Position numbers and translations under genes: made by a program. Source: RGIG8767 sp964487395 (GTDB lineage: Bacteria; Bacillota; Clostridia; Lachnospirales; Lachnospiraceae). From it: DNA of 64,000 nucleotides. The DNA lies in NCBI GenBank assembly GCA_964487395.1, contig CAZAQH010000001.1, positions 19,914 through 83,913 on the forward strand. Reading direction: 5' to 3'. Shown here piece after piece: positions 45,504 to 54,545 of this stretch. Numbering within the stretch: position 1 is the stretch's first letter; every line of letters begins with the position of its first letter. Below the pieces are notes generated by a model. That model worked only from the letters and a program-made list of their open reading frames with translations. It had not been told where the DNA came from and did no database searches.

Positions 45504-45517
45504 CGCGTTTGTTATTA

Positions 45518-47068
45518 TTATTTGTTATTTACTTGTGCTTCTTCGTCAACGAGAACCTTTTTACTTGATACCATAACTTTTTCTTCATAACAAGAGAAGA
45601 TTTCATTTATTTTTTCTTCATCCGGTTTTTTAGTAAAGATTGTCACTACAGGAACTACAATGAATCCAACAAGCATTGCTGCTGCTCCTGCTGTAATGGA
45701 AGAATCAAACCATTTAAAGAACATATTAAGTACTGTCATTCCAACACCAACGATAAAACATGCCCATACGGAAGCTTTTGAAACCTTTTTCCAATATAAT
45801 CCATACAGGAATGGAGCTAAAAACGCACCTGCGAGTGCTCCCCATGAAATTCCCATAAGCTGAGCGATAAAGGTCGGTGGATCTAATGCCAGGATAACGG
45901 AAAGTGCAATAAAGAACACAATCAGTACACGCATAAAGAGTAACTGTCTTTTCTCTGACATATCCTTAATAATATTGCCTTTGATAAAATCAAGTGTAAG
46001 TGTAGAGGAAGATGTTAAAACAAGGGATGATAAGGTGGACATGGATGCGGATAACACCAGTACCACAATGATTCCCATCAAAACATCCGGAACTGTACTA
46101 AGCATAAGTGGAATAATACTGTCAAATGCTATGCTTCCATCTGCTTTATAAATTGCCGGCTGATCAAATAATCTTCCAAAACCGCCAAGAAAATAGCTTC
46201 CGCCTGCCACAATAATGGCAAATACAGTAGAAATAATAGTTCCTTTTGAAATATCACTTTCACTTTTAATAGCATAAAATTTATGTACCATCTGTGGCAA
46301 TCCCCAAGTTCCTAATGATGTTAAGACGATAACACTTAGAAGGCTTGGAGGATTTGGCCCAAAGAACGAAGCAAATACACCAGGCTGAGCCACTCCCTGA
46401 TATGTTTCTCCAGGAATGTTTGCAAGTTTATCAACTGCATCCATGAAACCGCCCTGTCCATTCAGTACCGCTAAAACAACCGCTACAATACCGACTAACA
46501 TGATAATTCCCTGAATAAAATCGTTAATTGCCGTTGCCATATAACCACCGAGAATAACGTAAGCGCCTGTCAATACCGCCATCGCAATTACACACACTTC
46601 ATATGGAATATCAAATGCAACCCCAAAAAGTCTTGATAATCCGTTATAAATTGAGGATGTATATGGTACAAGGAAAACAAAAATAATCATGGAAGATGCA
46701 ATTTTTAAAGACTTTGACGAAAAACGTTCACTAAAAAACTGTGGCATGGTTGCTGAATTTAAATGTTTTGTCATAATACGGGTTCTTCTTCCAAGCACAA
46801 TCCATGCAAGCAGACTTCCGATTACTGCATTACCAATTCCAATCCATGTGGATGATAATCCATATTTCCATCCAAACTGTCCTGCATATCCTATAAATAC
46901 AACGGCGGAAAAATAAGAAGTTCCATAAGCAAAAGCAGTAAGCCACGGTCCTACGCTTCTTCCTCCCAATACAAATCCATTTACATTTGATGTATGTTTT
47001 CTACAGTAAATACCTACTCCAAACATACAGATAAAAAATACTACCATTAATGCTACTTTAATAATCAT
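45518..47068 (-). CDS. Sodium:solute symporter (SSS family)
   Basis: A 516-residue membrane transporter with about 13 helices. Family features: GFVLGGRSVGPWLTAFAYGT near residues 31-50, AINDFIQGIIMLVGI near 180, and the SSS signature region GTWGLPQMVHKFYAIKSE near 250. PutP-like members couple Na+ to uptake of proline, pantothenate or organic acids; the substrate is not evident. AGAGGGA lies before the ATG. It has its own strong promoter and two tandem palindromic operators (47101-47130) and its own terminator, so it is a single regulated unit beside the ior operon. Confidence 0.92.
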   Translation of the reverse strand: MIIKVALMVVFFICMFGVGIYCRKHTSNVNGFVLGGRSVGPWLTAFAYGTSYFSAVVFIGYAGQFGWKYGLSSTWIGIGNAVIGSLLAWIVLGRRTRIMTKHLNSATMPQFFSERFSSKSLKIASSMIIFVFLVPYTSSIYNGLSRLFGVAFDIPYEVCVIAMAVLTGAYVILGGYMATAINDFIQGIIMLVGIVAVVLAVLNGQGGFMDAVDKLANIPGETYQGVAQPGVFASFFGPNPPSLLSVIVLTSLGTWGLPQMVHKFYAIKSESDISKGTIISTVFAIIVAGGSYFLGGFGRLFDQPAIYKADGSIAFDSIIPLMLSTVPDVLMGIIVVLVLSASMSTLSSLVLTSSSTLTLDFIKGNIIKDMSEKRQLLFMRVLIVFFIALSVILALDPPTFIAQLMGISWGALAGAFLAPFLYGLYWKKVSKASVWACFIVGVGMTVLNMFFKWFDSSITAGAAAMLVGFIVVPVVTIFTKKPDEEKINEIFSCYEEKVMVSSKKVLVDEEAQVNNK

Positions 47069-47100
47069 CGTTTTATTCCCTCTCTTTGCATTTTCACTTT

Positions 47101-47130
47101 AAACCGTAACGGTTTTAAGCGTTGACGCTT
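47101..47130. promoter_or_regulatory. Two tandem palindromic operator candidates
   Basis: AAACCGT-A-ACGGTTT (47101-47115) and AAGCGT-TG-ACGCTT (47117-47130), both perfect inverted repeats, placed directly downstream of the -10 and before the symporter ribosome site. Size and central CG are like LacI-family operators. Confidence 0.6.
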
Positions 47131-47141
47131 TGTTGTGTTAA

Positions 47142-47170
47142 AGTATAAGGGAATATCCAAATTCTGTCAA
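47142..47170 (-). promoter_or_regulatory. Consensus sigma-A promoter of the symporter gene
   Basis: Minus strand TTGACA (47165-47170), 17-nt spacer, TATACT (47142-47147), in the gap after sbcC and 74 nt before the symporter start. Confidence 0.85.
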
Positions 47171-47182
47171 GGGTTTTTGTCT

Positions 47183-49801
47183 TTAATTAACAGAAACGTA
47201 GCTTCCACCACTAGCATACTTTTCTACTACAATCTGATTGTCAATCCGCTCCCGTAATTCCGGAACATGGGAAATAAGTCCAATCATTTTATTGTTTTCT
47301 GCAAGCGACTGTAATGTATTGCATGCCTGATTTAGGGATTCTTCATCAAGTGCACCAAAGCCTTCGTCCACAAATAAAGTCTCTATCTGAACTCCTCCGC
47401 TTTCTGCCTGAATGCAGTCGCTCATGCCAAGTGCGAGAGCCAGTGATGCTTTAAAGGTTTCGCCACCGGATAGAGTCTTTACCGAACGTTCTTTTCCTGA
47501 ATAAAAATCCATTACCGTGATTTCCAGATAATCTTTTTTTCTTCCATCGGTTACTTGCTTAGCTCTTCTCAATTCATATCTTCCATCTGTCATAGTCTGC
47601 AGACGCATATTAGCAGCACGCAAAATTCGTTCAAAATATCCCGCAAGTACATACTGTTCAAATACAAGACGCTTAGGATTATTGCCATTTGCAAGATCAT
47701 CTAAATCTTTTACGAGTCCATATTGTCCTGCAATCTTTTCTGATTTTTTATAATTATCCCGAATACCGTCTGCGCTTTGTCTAATTTGGCTTAACTGTAT
47801 GTTTTTTTGTTTTAATGCTTCATCAATTACAGTTTTCTCATTTTCCAAAGACATTATCTTGTTATTTAAGTCTTCCAGTTCAACCGGCTTTTTGTCTTTC
47901 AGATTTTTCTCCATATGTTGCATCATATTCTCTGCAGATGCTTTTTCCTCACCATATGATACTATCTTTTGATTAATGGATTCCGTATTATCCAGATACT
48001 GCAGTGTCTGTGTATATTCGGAAATATCTTTAAATCCGGCAGTTCTTATACTTTCTGTAAAATGCTCTTCTTTTGCCTTTAAAAGTTTTTCTGCATCTTT
48101 TATATTTTTTGTGATTTCTGTCAGTGTTTTTTCTTTTTCCGTCTTTGTTCCTTTATCTAACTGATATTGATTCATACTGCTGCTAAAGTTTTCTTTTGCC
48201 TTTTTAACATCACTATCAACGTAATTTCTTACAAGTGTTGGCAGTTTAATTACCTCTTCTTCCAGTTTAGCTAGCTTCGTATTTTCCTCTTCTAACTGTT
48301 TTTCTTTTAATTCACATTCTTTTTTTTGTTGAAGAGTTTTTACAAATAATTGGTTACACATTTCATTAATCTGTTCAAAATCTTCTTTTAATTTATTCAG
48401 GTATTCTTCATTTAATTCTGCATTTTCCATAGAAGCAATATTGGGATGGGACAAGGAACCACAAACTGGGCATGGTTCACCCTCTTTTACCATTCTGGCA
48501 GCGATTCCTACTACTGCTTTACGGTAATCACTCTGAGCTGTTTCATAAATATTTCTTTTTTCATCCGCCTCATCCTGACTCTTTTTATATTCAGTCTGTA
48601 GCTTTTCATATAATGGATGAGATATTTTTAGTTCCTGTTGATAGTTTTGAATAAGCTTATTTGTCTCTGCAATCTTTTCATAAATATCAAATGCCTGTTG
48701 AATTTGTTCTCTGCATTCAAATAAAGGCTGAAAGCGTGCGATGTTTTGTTGGATTGCTGCTATCTCTTCATTCGTAATGCGTAGTTTTTCAGCAAGCCGT
48801 TCTATTTCTGTTGCTTTTGCTCTCAATTCTTTTTCTTCATATTGAAGTGTTTGGGCTTTCTTTGCCAGTTCCAGCTGCTTTTCAAGTTCTTTGATATATG
48901 GTGCATTTTCTTGCAGTTTTTGGTGTTTAATTTGAACTTTTTCATAGTCTTCAAACTCTTTGTTTATCTGCTGTGCCACCGTTTTTTCTTTATGCAGTTG
49001 TATAATCTTTTCTTCGTAATCTTTTTGTTCCTGGATGGTTTTTGCAATCTTTTTTTGTTCTTCTTTGTATAAAGTCTCCAAATATTGGGCGGCTTTTAAA
49101 AAATCTATATTATCTCCATTTGTCATTTCTTCCCACTCATCCGTAGAAAGGGTAAGCATATGGATATCTTCTTCCATTTTATTTTTATATATTGTGTATT
49201 TACCAAGTAATTCTGCTGACATCTCTTTTAATTTTGACTGTAATTTGGCATACATTCCTGTTGCAAATATCTGTCTGAATATGGATGTTTTTTCAGCCGG
49301 ACTTGCCAGAATCATTCTCGAAAAATCGCCCTGGGCAATCATGGAAATCTGTTTAAACTGCAAAACATCCATCGAAAGGATTTCTTTTATTTTTTCTGTT
49401 ACATCATTATTTCCGGCAATAATTGTCCCATCCGGTAATGTGAGATTTGCATTTTCTCTCTCTTTTGTACTTTCGCTTGCTCCTGATTTTCTTTTTTTAG
49501 GTCGTAAATATTCAGGATTACGGTAAATAAAGTATTCCTGTCCTTTATGTGTCATAATAAGTTCAACATAAGTCTTGGTATCCTCATCTGCAAAATCACT
49601 GCGCACGGATCCCTTTTCTCGTACATCACCACTTAATGTTCCATACAGAGCATAGGTCAAGGCATCAAAAACAGTGGTCTTTCCGGCACCGGTCTGACCT
49701 GTTATTAAAAAGAGGTTATGGTTTTGAAATTTTGTGAAATCAATGGTAGTCTTATCTTTGTAAGGTCCCCATCCACATATAGTAAGTAATACCGGTTTCA
49801 T
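47183..49801 (-). CDS. sbcC: Exonuclease subunit SbcC (Rad50-like)
   Basis: An 872-residue SMC-type ATPase that with SbcD cuts hairpins and blocked DNA ends. The N-terminus has LTICGWGPYKDKTTIDF and Walker A GQTGAGKTTVFDAL near residue 32. Long coiled coils flank the zinc hook CPVCGS near residue 443. The C-terminal lobe has TLSGGETFKASLALALGMSD (signature) and LFVDEGFGALDEESL (Walker B). I use ATG 49801, one base after the sbcD stop, with GGAG eight bases upstream; the longer frame to 49831 would overlap sbcD. Confidence 0.95.
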   Translation of the reverse strand: MKPVLLTICGWGPYKDKTTIDFTKFQNHNLFLITGQTGAGKTTVFDALTYALYGTLSGDVREKGSVRSDFADEDTKTYVELIMTHKGQEYFIYRNPEYLRPKKRKSGASESTKERENANLTLPDGTIIAGNNDVTEKIKEILSMDVLQFKQISMIAQGDFSRMILASPAEKTSIFRQIFATGMYAKLQSKLKEMSAELLGKYTIYKNKMEEDIHMLTLSTDEWEEMTNGDNIDFLKAAQYLETLYKEEQKKIAKTIQEQKDYEEKIIQLHKEKTVAQQINKEFEDYEKVQIKHQKLQENAPYIKELEKQLELAKKAQTLQYEEKELRAKATEIERLAEKLRITNEEIAAIQQNIARFQPLFECREQIQQAFDIYEKIAETNKLIQNYQQELKISHPLYEKLQTEYKKSQDEADEKRNIYETAQSDYRKAVVGIAARMVKEGEPCPVCGSLSHPNIASMENAELNEEYLNKLKEDFEQINEMCNQLFVKTLQQKKECELKEKQLEEENTKLAKLEEEVIKLPTLVRNYVDSDVKKAKENFSSSMNQYQLDKGTKTEKEKTLTEITKNIKDAEKLLKAKEEHFTESIRTAGFKDISEYTQTLQYLDNTESINQKIVSYGEEKASAENMMQHMEKNLKDKKPVELEDLNNKIMSLENEKTVIDEALKQKNIQLSQIRQSADGIRDNYKKSEKIAGQYGLVKDLDDLANGNNPKRLVFEQYVLAGYFERILRAANMRLQTMTDGRYELRRAKQVTDGRKKDYLEITVMDFYSGKERSVKTLSGGETFKASLALALGMSDCIQAESGGVQIETLFVDEGFGALDEESLNQACNTLQSLAENNKMIGLISHVPELRERIDNQIVVEKYASGGSYVSVN

Positions 49802-49802
49802 T

Positions 49803-50930
49803 TTAAAACTCCATTTCCTCAAGAATCTCATTAATTATTTGTTTTCGTTCTTCATCCATATCTTTTTCTCGGATACTGCGATAAAAATCAGCAAATAATT
49901 CATTCGTGGTTTTGTTTTCTATATCTTCCATAATTTTATTTTCCCGTATGCTGCTCATTTCATTTTTCTCAAACAAAAGTTGCATAATATTAGGATATAC
50001 GTTACGAAGAGTATTGATTGGGTCAATTAATTCTTCTTCATTGGTGAGTGTGACCTGAAGATAATCCTCTGTATCTGCAAGCCTTGTGGTTGAAGGCTCA
50101 ATCAGTTGTTCCAGCTTTCCTTTGATTTTGCGCATGCCATGCAGTGGATGCAGTGGCAGTCTGGTCATTTCAATATTTCCTTTTTCTTTGATATCTACAA
50201 GCGTAACACTTTTTTCCTGTTCACATTCTGAAAAAGAATAAGCAATTGGGGCACCGGCATAATTTACCGGCGGATTATCTTTTTTCATTCTTTGCGGTTT
50301 ATGTATGTGTCCAAGTGCTACATAATCAAAGTCTTTAAATAGTCCTGTGTCGACGCTATCGAGACCCCCCACAAATGCTCCCGTCTCCGAATCAGATAAT
50401 TCCGGCTCTTTTCCTTCACTGGTAACAAAGTAATGAGTAATTAAAATATTTCTAATATTCTGACTTTGTTCCACCGTTTCAAGCATTGCAGCAACTGCAT
50501 CTTTGCTGGTCGTTACGGATAACAAGGCAGGCTTAACAAAGGGCATCATAGTAAATATAATGTCCCCGTACTCGTCTTCTAATGTAATTTGCTTAAGCTT
50601 TTCCTTAAAAGTTCCTGCAATATATACGGATTGTTTTTCTAATATTTTTTCTGCAAACTCCAGGCGTTGTGGTGAATCATGATTGCCACTAATAATAAAA
50701 ATCGGAATATTAAGCATTCTTAATTCATCCAAAAAATCATTCATTACGGTAACCGCCTCTGCCGTCGGAACCGCCCGGTCATATACATCGCCTGCAATCA
50801 CAAAAGCCTGCACGTTATGAACACGTGCAAGCTCTACCATTTCGTGTAATACAGCCTTTTGATCCTGCAGCATATTGAAATTATTAACAGTCTTTCCTAT
50901 ATGCAGGTCTCCTGTATGTATCAATTTCAT
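49803..50930 (-). CDS. sbcD: Exonuclease subunit SbcD (Mre11-like)
   Basis: A 375-residue metallophosphoesterase nuclease. Motifs of the family are LIHTGDLHIGKTVNNF (residues 3-18), FVIAGDVYDRAVPTAEA near 43, IFIISGNHDSPQRLEFA near 78 and DYVALGHIHKPQ near 205. It forms the SbcCD complex, important for palindrome processing, and is followed directly by sbcC. It is the fifth gene of the run beginning with the MBL gene at 54236. Confidence 0.95.
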   Translation of the reverse strand: MKLIHTGDLHIGKTVNNFNMLQDQKAVLHEMVELARVHNVQAFVIAGDVYDRAVPTAEAVTVMNDFLDELRMLNIPIFIISGNHDSPQRLEFAEKILEKQSVYIAGTFKEKLKQITLEDEYGDIIFTMMPFVKPALLSVTTSKDAVAAMLETVEQSQNIRNILITHYFVTSEGKEPELSDSETGAFVGGLDSVDTGLFKDFDYVALGHIHKPQRMKKDNPPVNYAGAPIAYSFSECEQEKSVTLVDIKEKGNIEMTRLPLHPLHGMRKIKGKLEQLIEPSTTRLADTEDYLQVTLTNEEELIDPINTLRNVYPNIMQLLFEKNEMSSIRENKIMEDIENKTTNELFADFYRSIREKDMDEERKQIINEILEEMEF

Positions 50931-50960
50931 GTTGAATCTCTCCTGATAACCTACAGATGA

Positions 50961-51245
50961 TTATTTAGCTTCTACCCATTTAATATCTACCTGCATGCCG
51001 ATTCCATCTGCGATACGAACAAGCATATCTACAGTAGGATTATAAGTGCCATTTTCCATACGTGCAATGTTAGGTCTTGCAATTCCGGTACGTTCTGCAA
51101 GAATCTGCTGCGTAATATGTTTTTCTTTTCTTAATTTTACAAATTGCTCCATAATCTCTGCTTTAATTCTGGTCTGATTCTGTTCTAATAAACAACTATT
51201 TCCTTTTCCGTCTGTAATCTTGTAATCGCTTGTTTTCTTTGCCAT
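50961..51245 (-). CDS. Xre-family helix-turn-helix regulator
   Basis: A 94-residue DNA-binding protein. After a 35-residue basic start (MAKKTSDYKITDGKGN) the HTH reads FVKLRKEKHITQQILAERTG then IARPNIARMENGTYNPTVDML, and the end is a short beta segment VDIKWVEAK. Domain layout is similar to HigA-type antitoxins, but no toxin gene is adjacent. ATG 51245 has AAAGGTG upstream; the longer frame overlaps folA. It is located between folA and sbcD in one transcript and could regulate that operon. Confidence 0.88.
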   Translation of the reverse strand: MAKKTSDYKITDGKGNSCLLEQNQTRIKAEIMEQFVKLRKEKHITQQILAERTGIARPNIARMENGTYNPTVDMLVRIADGIGMQVDIKWVEAK

Positions 51246-51249
51246 GTTT

Positions 51250-51744
51250 TTACACACCTTTCTTCTCATATTTTTCAAATGTATATGTTGTATCAAAATA
51301 AACCTGTTCATCACTGCTTGCCGTCATTTCCCATTCTTCTAATTCATCTAAATTAGGGAAAAAGGCATCTGCCTCATACTCACGGTCAATCTTTGTAACG
51401 TGAATAGTATCGGCGTACGGAAGCATCTGTCTGTACACAGTCTCTCCACCAATAATATAAACATCCTGTGTATCATATTTTTTTAACTCTTCCAATAGTT
51501 CTTCTATTCCATGTACTACCATAGCGTCTTTTACTTTATAATCCCGATTGGTTGATAAAATAATATTGGTTCTGTTTGGTAATGGCAGTCCATTCGGAAA
51601 AGTCTCCAATGTCTTTCTGCCTAAAACAACTACTTTGCCGGTTGTCTCTTTGCGAAACATTTTATGGTCGGCCGGTATACTAATCAGAAGTTGATTCTTG
51701 TTGCCGATTGCCCAATTACTGTCTACTGCTACAATCATATTCAT
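51250..51744 (-). CDS. folA: Dihydrofolate reductase
   Basis: Reduces dihydrofolate to tetrahydrofolate with NADPH. The 164-residue chain shows MIVAVDSNWAIGNKNQLLIS (substrate loop), PADHKMFRKETTGKVVVLGR with KTLETFP, and the conserved VYIIGGETVYRQMLPYADTI near residue 95. TKIDREYEADAFFP gives the usual D-x-FFP element. It follows thyA, whose product dihydrofolate is its substrate. Start ATG 51744 is followed by a second ATG two codons later. Confidence 0.96.
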   Translation of the reverse strand: MNMIVAVDSNWAIGNKNQLLISIPADHKMFRKETTGKVVVLGRKTLETFPNGLPLPNRTNIILSTNRDYKVKDAMVVHGIEELLEELKKYDTQDVYIIGGETVYRQMLPYADTIHVTKIDREYEADAFFPNLDELEEWEMTASSDEQVYFDTTYTFEKYEKKGV

Positions 51745-51770
51745 AATTCGTTCATCCTCTCTTTTCTACA

Positions 51771-52619
51771 CTAAATGGCAATCGGAATATCCTTAATCTG
51801 TTCGCCGGTAATGTAATTTGTGGCTGTTACATCATTTCTTGTAAACTGGTAAAAATCATGAATATCCGGATTCAAAGTAAATTCAGGTGCATCATACTGT
51901 GGACGGCTTATCAATTCCTCGATAATTGGAATGTGTCTGTCATAAATATGTGCATCTGCTATCACATGAACTAATTCTCCAACTCTCATATCGCAAACCT
52001 GTGCAAGCATATGCACTAAAACAGCATATTGTACTACATTCCAGTTGTTAGCTGCCAAAACATCCTGTGAACGCTGATTGAGAATTGCATTCAGTGTCAG
52101 TTTATCATCCCCCTTTTTCTGTGTTACATTAAAGGTCATACTATACGCACACGGATAAAGATTCATTTCATGTAAATCCTGATGAACGTATATATTGGTC
52201 ATAATACGTCTGCTGAATGGATTGTTCTTTAAGTCAAAAATAACACGGTCAACCTGATCCATCATGCCTTCTTTATATTGATGTTTTACTCCAAACTGGT
52301 ATCCATATGCTTTACCGATAGAGCCGTCTTTATCTGCCCACTCATCCCAAATATGACTATGAAGATCATTGATATTATTTGATTTCATCTGCCATATCCA
52401 AAGCATCTCATCTGTCGCACTCTTTAGTGCTGTCTTACGTAGGGTAAGCAGTGGGAATTCCTTTGACAAATCATATCTGTTGACGACACCAAACTTTTTA
52501 ATCGTATATGCCGGTGTCCCATCTGCCCATTTAGGTCTTACTTTTTCACCCTCTGTGCTTGTTCCATTTTCTAAAATATCTCTACACATGTCCACAAAAA
52601 TGCGGTCTGCCATGCTCAT
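51771..52619 (-). CDS. thyA: Thymidylate synthase
   Basis: Methylates dUMP to dTMP using methylene-tetrahydrofolate. The 282-residue chain has FPLLTLRKTALKSATDEMLW near residue 54, IWDEWADKDGSIGKAYGYQF near 92, the FSRRIMTNIYV segment near 135, the catalytic Cys in LYPCAYSMTFNV near 157, and NQRSQDVLAANNWNVVQYAV near 181. DAHIYDRH is the dUMP-binding end. The residue after the catalytic Pro-Cys is Ala, where many family members have His. It overlaps no neighbour and lies 26 nt before folA. Confidence 0.96.
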   Translation of the reverse strand: MSMADRIFVDMCRDILENGTSTEGEKVRPKWADGTPAYTIKKFGVVNRYDLSKEFPLLTLRKTALKSATDEMLWIWQMKSNNINDLHSHIWDEWADKDGSIGKAYGYQFGVKHQYKEGMMDQVDRVIFDLKNNPFSRRIMTNIYVHQDLHEMNLYPCAYSMTFNVTQKKGDDKLTLNAILNQRSQDVLAANNWNVVQYAVLVHMLAQVCDMRVGELVHVIADAHIYDRHIPIIEELISRPQYDAPEFTLNPDIHDFYQFTRNDVTATNYITGEQIKDIPIAI

Positions 52620-52634
52620 AATGCTTCCTCCAAG

Positions 52635-54236
52635 TTATCTGTCCCATTTTTCACAAAGTGAATTAATCTGATCTGCAAATCGGCCTAAATCTTTATTAGC
52701 CAATCCCTCATTTTTCTTAATAATTCCAACCAAACGCTGACCTGCTGCAACCAAACGATTAAATACATCTGATACTGCTCTTGCTTTCTTCGGTGCAAGA
52801 CGTACCGGCTCTGCCTCATAATCAAAGGTATTTTGTATTAAGTCAAATTTGGTTCCGCTGTATGGTGCATATGCATCCAAATCACATTCATCTATCAAGC
52901 ACTGTGCAAAAGAAGCACAAACGGAATCCTCACCATGCACTACAAAGACTCTCTGCGGCTTATTCTCAAATCCACCAATCCAATCAAGGAGTCCATTTTT
53001 ATCAGCATGACCACTAATACCGGCAAGCTGCTTAATGGTAGCTCTAATTTCAATTGGTTCACCGAAAAGTTTGACTTCCTGTGCACCCTCAAGCAATGTT
53101 CTTCCCAAAGTACCTACTGCCTGATATCCTACAAAAAGTATCGTAGATTCCGGACGCCAAAGATTATGCTTCAAATGATGTCTGATACGTCCTGCTTCAC
53201 ACATACCGGATGCTGAAATAATTACCTTTGGAGTCATATCAAAATTGATTGCTTTTGATTCATCACTTGTTATGCTTAAACGAAGTCCCGGAAAACGAAT
53301 CGGATTAATACCTTTGTTGACAAGTTTCATGGCTTCTTCGTCAAAACAGTTCGTCTCATTTCGTAAAAAGATTTCCGTTGCTTCCACTGCAAGCGGACTA
53401 TCTACATAAACCGGAAAATCTGGGAAATTTTGAATCAGATGATCTTCTTTTATCTTACGTAAGAAATATAGCATCTCCTGCGTTCTTCCAACTGCAAACG
53501 AAGGAATAACAACATTACCACCTCGATTAAAGGTCTCCTGAATAACTTCTGTCAATTCCTTCACATAATCCGGTCTGTCCATGGAATGAATTCTGTCACC
53601 ATATGTGGATTCTACTACTACATAATCTGCATCTGCTGTTTTGCTGGGATCTTTGATTAATGGTTGATTTATATTTCCAATATCACCAGAAAATACGATT
53701 TTCTTAGTGTTTTTATCTTCGTTCATCCAAACTTCAATACTGGCAGAACCCAGTAAATGTCCAATATCTGAAAAACGTACATCTATCCCTTCACAAAGAG
53801 ACATTTTTTTATTGTATGGACATGGAACAATACATTTAATAGCTCCGTCTGCATCTTCCATAGTATAAATAGGTTCCTGAAGCGCAACACCTGAGCTTCT
53901 CTTGGCTTTTCGACTTTTCCATTCTGCTTCCTGCATCTGTATATGTGCACAGTCACGAAGCATAATACTACATAAATCTGCACTCGCTTCCGTCATCAAA
54001 ATCTGTCCTCTGAATCCTTTTGCATAAAGCAATGGTAACATTCCAGAATGATCTACATGTGCGTGTGTCAGTAAAACATAATCAATAAGTGGTGCTTCTA
54101 CCGGCAATTGGACATTTTCAAATACATTGGTTCCCTGTTCCATTCCGTAATCTACTAAAATGTGCTTTCCGCATGCATTTAAGTAATGGCAGCTTCCTGT
54201 AACTTCATGGTCTGCCCCGATAAACATCAACTTCAT
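52635..54236 (-). CDS. MBL-fold, beta-CASP RNase-like protein
   Basis: A 533-residue metallo-beta-lactamase-fold nuclease candidate. HAHVDHSGMLP near residue 57 is the metal motif; FSGDIGNINQPLI near 190, VVVESTYGDRIH near 210 and GGNVVIPSFAVGRTQEMLYF start the beta-CASP domain; VIISASGMCEAGRIRHHLKH and ISGHADKNGLLDWI complete it. RNA-processing relatives include YSH1/CPSF-73-like bacterial proteins. ATG 54236 has GGAGG eight bases upstream; the GTG at 54245 falls in that site. It is first in the thyA-folA-xre-sbcDC run. Confidence 0.92.
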   Translation of the reverse strand: MKLMFIGADHEVTGSCHYLNACGKHILVDYGMEQGTNVFENVQLPVEAPLIDYVLLTHAHVDHSGMLPLLYAKGFRGQILMTEASADLCSIMLRDCAHIQMQEAEWKSRKAKRSSGVALQEPIYTMEDADGAIKCIVPCPYNKKMSLCEGIDVRFSDIGHLLGSASIEVWMNEDKNTKKIVFSGDIGNINQPLIKDPSKTADADYVVVESTYGDRIHSMDRPDYVKELTEVIQETFNRGGNVVIPSFAVGRTQEMLYFLRKIKEDHLIQNFPDFPVYVDSPLAVEATEIFLRNETNCFDEEAMKLVNKGINPIRFPGLRLSITSDESKAINFDMTPKVIISASGMCEAGRIRHHLKHNLWRPESTILFVGYQAVGTLGRTLLEGAQEVKLFGEPIEIRATIKQLAGISGHADKNGLLDWIGGFENKPQRVFVVHGEDSVCASFAQCLIDECDLDAYAPYSGTKFDLIQNTFDYEAEPVRLAPKKARAVSDVFNRLVAAGQRLVGIIKKNEGLANKDLGRFADQINSLCEKWDR

Positions 54237-54363
54237 ATGGTGCACCTCCAGTTAAGACTTTATAGTATATTTATAGAGTATCATATGTGGTATGGAATTT
54301 CCAATAAAAGTTTAATGTTTTCCTATATTAATTGCATTATTCTTCTAATGTTCAAAATTAGTT

Positions 54364-54438
54364 ATCCCCGTCTCGCGCTTACACAAAAAGGATATGTCCG
54401 TTAGACATATCCTTTTTGTGTAAGCGCGAGACGGGGAT
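54364..54438. repeat. Perfect 35-bp inverted repeat folding onto the tRNA-Gly 3' end
   Basis: Arms 54364-54398 and 54404-54438 are exact reverse complements with a 5-nt loop. The right arm includes the last 16 bases of the tRNA gene (acceptor and T arm 3' strand); the inner 18 bp (ACACAAAAAGGATATGTC) look like an ordinary terminator stem. The outer 17 bp repeat tRNA sequence in reverse. Confidence 0.95.
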
Positions 54439-54494
54439 CGAACCCGCGACCCCAACCTTGGCAAGGTTGTGCTCCACCGCTGAGCCACTCGCGC
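54423..54494 (-). tRNA. tRNA-Gly (GCC)
   Basis: A 72-nt cloverleaf on the minus strand: acceptor GCGCGAG/CTCGCGC, D arm GCTC...GAGC, anticodon arm AACCT-TGCCA-AGGTT giving anticodon GCC, T arm with GGTTCGATC. CCA is not encoded. It lies 51 nt after the GH3 gene on the same strand. Confidence 0.97.
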
Positions 54495-54545
54495 AAATAT
54501 TCTGCCTGCAAAATGCAGGCAAGAATTAATATACAATAGCCTCTT

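Noticed and set aside
54364..54494. Integrase attachment site at tRNA-Gly
   Set aside because: The repeat is inverted, not direct, and no integrase or foreign gene block lies on either side.
54345..54536. 63-residue frame on minus over the tRNA
   Set aside because: Translation of tRNA-Gly and its inverted repeat; structure explains the sequence.
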